DNA of 64,000 bases from Cephalopachus bancanus. Lineage: Eukaryota > Chordata > Mammalia > Primates > Tarsiidae. Positions 60,081 to 64,000 of this stretch are shown piece after piece. The stretch's first letter is position 1, and every line of letters begins with the position of its first letter. The stretch lies in NCBI GenBank assembly GCA_027257055.1, contig JAPVLO010000074.1:4293001-4357000 (forward strand), given 5' to 3'. The notes under the pieces were generated by a model, which was given only the letters and a program-made list of their open reading frames with translations, was not told the origin of the DNA and searched no databases. The translations under genes and the position numbers were made by a program.

Positions 60081-60834
60081 ACATCATAATTACTCCAGAA
60101 GAAAAGACATTGCTGATGCCAGGTGTGGTTGCTTTACTCTGATGTCTCCCTTTGAAAGTGAACATGTGTGTACAGAAGTAGAAGCATTTTGCTCCTGTCT
60201 GTTAATCTCAAGGGTCCAGCAGTAAGAGCCATACTTGCATTAAATGGAAAATCTGAGGCATGCGTGATTTAGATAACAAATTTGGAACTTTGATATATTA
60301 CCACAATGCTTCAATGATTTGATGTCCTTGGTATAGCCAACAAGGTGAATTTTGCTAGTTTTTGAAGTAAGCAGCACAATAGAAAATTATGTCCACTCTA
60401 GTTTTGGTATCTTGACAGAGACAAAACTGCCTGTTAACAGAAATTAGACAACTAGCATAAAACTTTCCATAATATTATTAGAATGATATATGCTCCAACA
60501 TTTTCTATATAATTTACACCAATGATATGTTCTCTCTTTCAATTATTTTTTTGGTTAAAGTAATAAAATTGTCAGGGACAATTTAGAACTTTATAGGCAG
60601 CTTTATTCTAAACTTTGTTCTGTATAACAAATAGTATTACTGAAACAACCCTATAGCAATGATTAAACTTGATCTCATCTCGAGTTCTTTAAGAGCAATT
60701 TTAGTTCCTAAGTTATAGATATTCTTCTGTTGACATAGGTATGCTATGAAGTAACAATCAAAATACACTTATTAAAATACCATGGAACTAATTGGAAGAA
60801 GTTTTATAACCATGTATTAAACTATTTCAACTAT
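60081..60834. other. unassigned sequence between the two direct repeats
   Basis: No family recognised. No coding frame. Confidence 0.4.
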
Positions 60835-60851
60835 TCACATGAAATAATTTT

Positions 60852-61138
60852 TTTTTTTTTGGAGTTGGAGTCTCACTCTGTCGCCCAGACTGGAGTGCAG
60901 TGGCCACTCCCGGCCACCACAGCCTCGACCTGCTGGGCTCTGGCGATCTTTCCGCCTCAGCCTTCCGAGGAGCCGGAATTACAGGTGCGCGCTACCAAGC
61001 CCAGCTAATTTTTTGATTTTTTAATGTAGAGATGAGGTCTCGCCTGCCCAGGCGGGTCCTGAACCTGCGGGCTCAGGCAATCCACTCACCTCAGCCTCCC
61101 AAAGGCGCGGGATTACAGGCTGAGCCACCGAGCCCGAA
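60852..61138 (-). mobile_element. Alu SINE, young lineage-specific type
   Basis: Reverse-oriented full dimer ending GAGCCACCGAGCCCGAA, so the very head is slightly altered. The exact 17-bp TSD TCACATGAAATAATTTT is at 60835-60851 and 61139-61155. The right-arm hairpin GTGGCC/GGCCAC is present near 60900-60917. Confidence 0.96.
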
Positions 61139-61155
61139 TCACATGAAATAATTTT

Positions 61156-62105
61156 AAGTGATGGAGAAAATGATTAGTATGATAGAGTATATTAATATGA
61201 TTCAATATACATAGTAATTTATCTGATCAGTGGTACCTTCCTGAAAGAAAAAATTGTACTCTATTTGATAACTCTCAAAATGCAAGTTTTTAAAATTTTA
61301 CATGTAGTTTGTGCTACAGAAACAAAATTTGCTCCTTACACCCTAAAATGCCTAAGCATTTTTTGCCTACATAGTGAGATGATTTGCTTTATGATCAGGA
61401 AACGATATCAATAGGTATTTTTGATTTTCATTTTAAATTAAAATCAGACAGAAATATTTACTGCTTTGAATTGGCCATTAAATAAGCTTAGAAAAATAGG
61501 TAAAACACTGATTAACATTTGCTGAAATCTTAATTTCCACTCATTATTCATCCTTATTTCACATGGATCATCAACCCTGCATAGCGTGAAATTTCTGGGG
61601 GTCTCCCAGATAATTGAAATTGTGTCCCCATACCTTTCCAGGATAATCAAAATGCAATAGCAAACTTAGAAAAAATCCTATCTTCCTATTGCATTCCCTA
61701 CCTAGGAAAATGTTGAAATGATGTTGCTGAAGAAATATTCTCTTAGATGATCACTATGATTTAGACTTCTGAATCATAAATTTTGCCCCTCTGTCTGATC
61801 TTCTGACACTTTGAGAGGTCCTTTTTTCTATATACTTGTCTAGAGCTTTCACATACTTACTTCTAAACAAGAGGAAAACTTCTTTTCCATTAAAAGTCCA
61901 ATTTCTCTTTGAAGTACAGCTCCAGTCAAACCATTTATATTTCAAAAACACATCAAAGCATCAACCAGGATTGATATGAAACTGATAGTTTGATATCGAA
62001 GAGCTAATATAGATTTAAAAATACCATATAACAGAAAGTGTGGGTTCAACACATGCATATTTTAAGTGATATATATATGAATAACATAGATATATATATT
62101 TGCTG
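61156..62105. other. unassigned sequence between the two direct repeats
   Basis: No family recognised. TA-rich low complexity directly precedes copy 2 (about 62070-62100), as TA-rich sequence also occurs before copy 1. Confidence 0.4.
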
Positions 62106-62217
62106 TATAATCTTTGCAGTCACCAATAAATGTGAATAAATAGTGTAAAGCCTATAAAAGACATCTTATTATAAATTTAGTTTTTAGGTGTTTACTAATA
62201 TGGTTTACCAGATTATA
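62106..62217 (+). repeat. 111-bp direct repeat, copy 2
   Basis: Starts TATAATCTTTGCAGTCACC and ends TTTACCAGATTATA, about 90% identical to 59970-60080 and in the same orientation. Differences cluster in the middle (ATGCTATAATT against AAGCCTATAAAAG). Confidence 0.93.
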
Positions 62218-62879
62218 ATTTCAGTAGCAATCATTTTTTTTTTCTTTTTTTAATCTTGGCTTTATACTTACATTTTTATATCCCTGACCAATTTATTACC
62301 AGTAGAATAAAGGTTGAATAAAGACTATTACAATATTAAGAAAATTAGAAAAATATATTTTTCAACAAAACAGAGAACTTGCTGCTTTGTTGCTTAGTTT
62401 CTAGAGTGAAAAAGTTTTGTTTCATTTGAATATGGTATACTTAACTTCTCACTCCTTGCTTTTGGCTTCAGTGATAATTATCTGGTTATCCTCTTAATTA
62501 TCTTTCTCCCTTTTATCCCCTGGTTAACTTCTAAATGTTAGAATTCCTAAAGGCTTTATTCTGAAATATCACTAAATTTTTTTGGAAGCTTTAGTGCAAG
62601 TTATGCCATTTATTCCCATGACTGTAATGTAATCCATACATATGTCAAGAACTCTAAACTTAAAGTCCAATTGCCTCATTTGAGTTTCGGAGTCACATAT
62701 TCAACTTCCTATCTGAAAAATCCACTTCCGTATTTAAAAAGGTTTAAAAAAGGAGGGGGGAGATAAAGCAAATACACACACAAAACCAAACACATTTCAA
62801 ACTGAATAATTGCCCTCTTTGGCGAAATCTCTTTTAAGTTTTTCCTATCTCATTAAGTGGTACCAGTAGCTAATTAGTT
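62218..62879. other. unassigned sequence
   Basis: No family recognised; T-rich tract at about 62233-62252. Confidence 0.4.
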
Positions 62880-63560
62880 GCTTATTATAGATATTTGGAA
62901 GTCATTCTGAATATTTATCTTTCCTTTGCCACCCCAATAATCTACCACCAAGTTCTGTCAAGTCAGCTCTACTGTTTGGCTTATAGCACCATTCCTATAT
63001 TCACTGTCTTTGTATAGACCACTGTTGTCTCTAATCTGACAGCAGCAATAGCTTTTTGGCTCCATGTTTCTACTCTTGCTTCCCTTGAATCCATTATTAA
63101 CTGAATGATCTTTAATGAAACATCATTACTCTTATGATAAGGATCTACAAGACCCTTGTTTGAACTGGCATTTGCCAACCTTCCTATCTCTTCTTAGAGT
63201 TTTCTGTTGTATCTATCTGCATGCTCTGGTCACAGCAATCATCTTTTCATTCCTCAATTTCAACAAGAGTTTTTCACCTCAAGAGCTTCACTCACTTATT
63301 CCTGTTCTTGAGTGTCTGAAATGCACTTCCTGGCAGCCTTCAGCTAAAGAACTAAAACTGTTATTCAACTCTCAGCTCTCAGTTTAAAAATGACTTTGCA
63401 AAGAGCACTTTCCAGATAACACACACTAAAGAAGGATTTCCTTATTCTTTAAAAAAATAATTTTCTTTATCTATCTTTACATCAATCACCCTTCTGCTTA
63501 AAAATATCTATGGTTTACTTTATTATAATTTTAAAACACAATCTCCTTTTCTCCTTGTAG
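62880..63560 (+). mobile_element. L2 LINE fragment
   Basis: Follows the L2 order, as does the copy at 33285: CCACCAAGTTCTGTCAAGTC, CTTCCCTTGAATCCATTATT, AGCTTCACTCACTTATTCCT, GAGTGTCTGAAATGCACTTC and CTTTGCAAAGAGCACTTTCC, which match L2 segments for the second half of the element. Strongly diverged, with no intact frame. The 65- and 90-codon frames here are chance. Confidence 0.62.
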
Positions 63561-64000
63561 TAGAGCATGGAGGGGAAAATCTCCTTTCCCCTAAAGACTG
63601 TTACATTTTCATTGGAGAAGATAACTTCCTATGAGGAAAAAAAATCAGAAATGAAAGATATTTTCAACAATATATAATAGTATTCAATATAATAGTATAT
63701 ATTATTCACAAGGGAACAAGGTAGAAACAATTATTTTAGTGAATTACCACTGTAGGAGATGAGTTTAACTGGAAGATTGTCTTCAAGAGACTGGGAGCCC
63801 CACAATAGAGAAATACCATCCTAGTCCAATGCATTGCAGTGCAGGAATGGCATTGTGTGATTCCAATCACCAAAGCTATTATTCTCAAAACCAAGAGCCA
63901 CAATAGTTTATATTCTTCTATTATAAGTTCATGTTCTTGTTAAATAATATATTTTAAAAATCATGAAGTAAATATATACTTTTAGAGTTAAGAAAAAGAG
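63561..64000. other. unassigned AT-rich sequence
   Basis: Nothing recognised to the end of the window. Confidence 0.4.

Noticed and set aside
59970..62217. LTR pair of the retroviral pol remnant
   Set aside because: Both copies lie on the same side of the pol remnant, are only about 111 bp, and lack LTR signals.
1..64000. CRISPR array, operon or other prokaryotic system
   Set aside because: Alu, L1, L2, MIR and LTR elements throughout show this is primate nuclear DNA; no spaced short-repeat array is present.

Overview
This window is intergenic DNA from a primate nuclear genome. It is AT-rich and full of stop codons in all frames, and I could support no intact protein-coding gene, tRNA or rRNA gene. 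All recognisable content is interspersed repeats, a few microsatellites and one processed pseudogene. The primate call rests on 15 dimeric 7SL-derived Alu SINEs, most bounded by target-site duplications (TSDs), plus one free Alu-type monomer. The Alus do not look like anthropoid AluS/AluY or the typical lemur form. Most share their own diagnostic bases: left arm starting GCCGGGCTCGGTGGCTCAGC, a GGGTTCGAGACC B box, and a right arm with AGCCCAGCAGGTCGAGGC. No galago-type or colugo-type tRNA SINEs are seen. My best inference is a tarsier, from memory of SINE distributions and not verified.

Layout. 1-11 kb: mostly unassigned unique-looking sequence with two Alus, one MIR and one TA-flanked Tigger-like DNA transposon. 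11-25.9 kb: fragments of old L1M LINEs on both strands, four more Alus, a free monomer and a GGAA microsatellite. 26.5-30.9 kb: an L1M split by an Alu, an LTR with U3 tandem repeats, an L1 3' end carrying a perfect palindrome, and a younger L1 3' end. 33.3-34.8 kb: an L2 LINE cut by an L1M fragment and an Alu. 36-41 kb: an old L1, an Alu and a 5'-inverted L1. 41.1-41.9 kb: a processed histone H3.3 pseudogene split by an Alu.

43.0-50.8 kb is the centrepiece: a nearly full-length but defective L1, flanked by a 12-bp TSD. It has a 5' UTR containing two tandem units of about 230 bp, remnants of ORF1 and ORF2, an internal 149-bp tandem duplication, two nested Alus and a nested 5'-truncated L1 of another 3'-UTR type. 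51-56 kb holds CR1/L3-like, L2, LTR-like, L1 and Alu fragments. 56.8-58.6 kb is a decayed class III (ERV-L-like) endogenous retrovirus pol on the minus strand. 59.9-62.2 kb has an unexplained pair of about 111-bp direct repeats around an Alu, and 62.9-63.6 kb is another L2.

Nothing here acts as a pathway. The interest lies in nested insertion history, lineage-specific SINE and LINE subfamilies, and several local rearrangements. Family names come from recognition by eye and need RepeatMasker confirmation.
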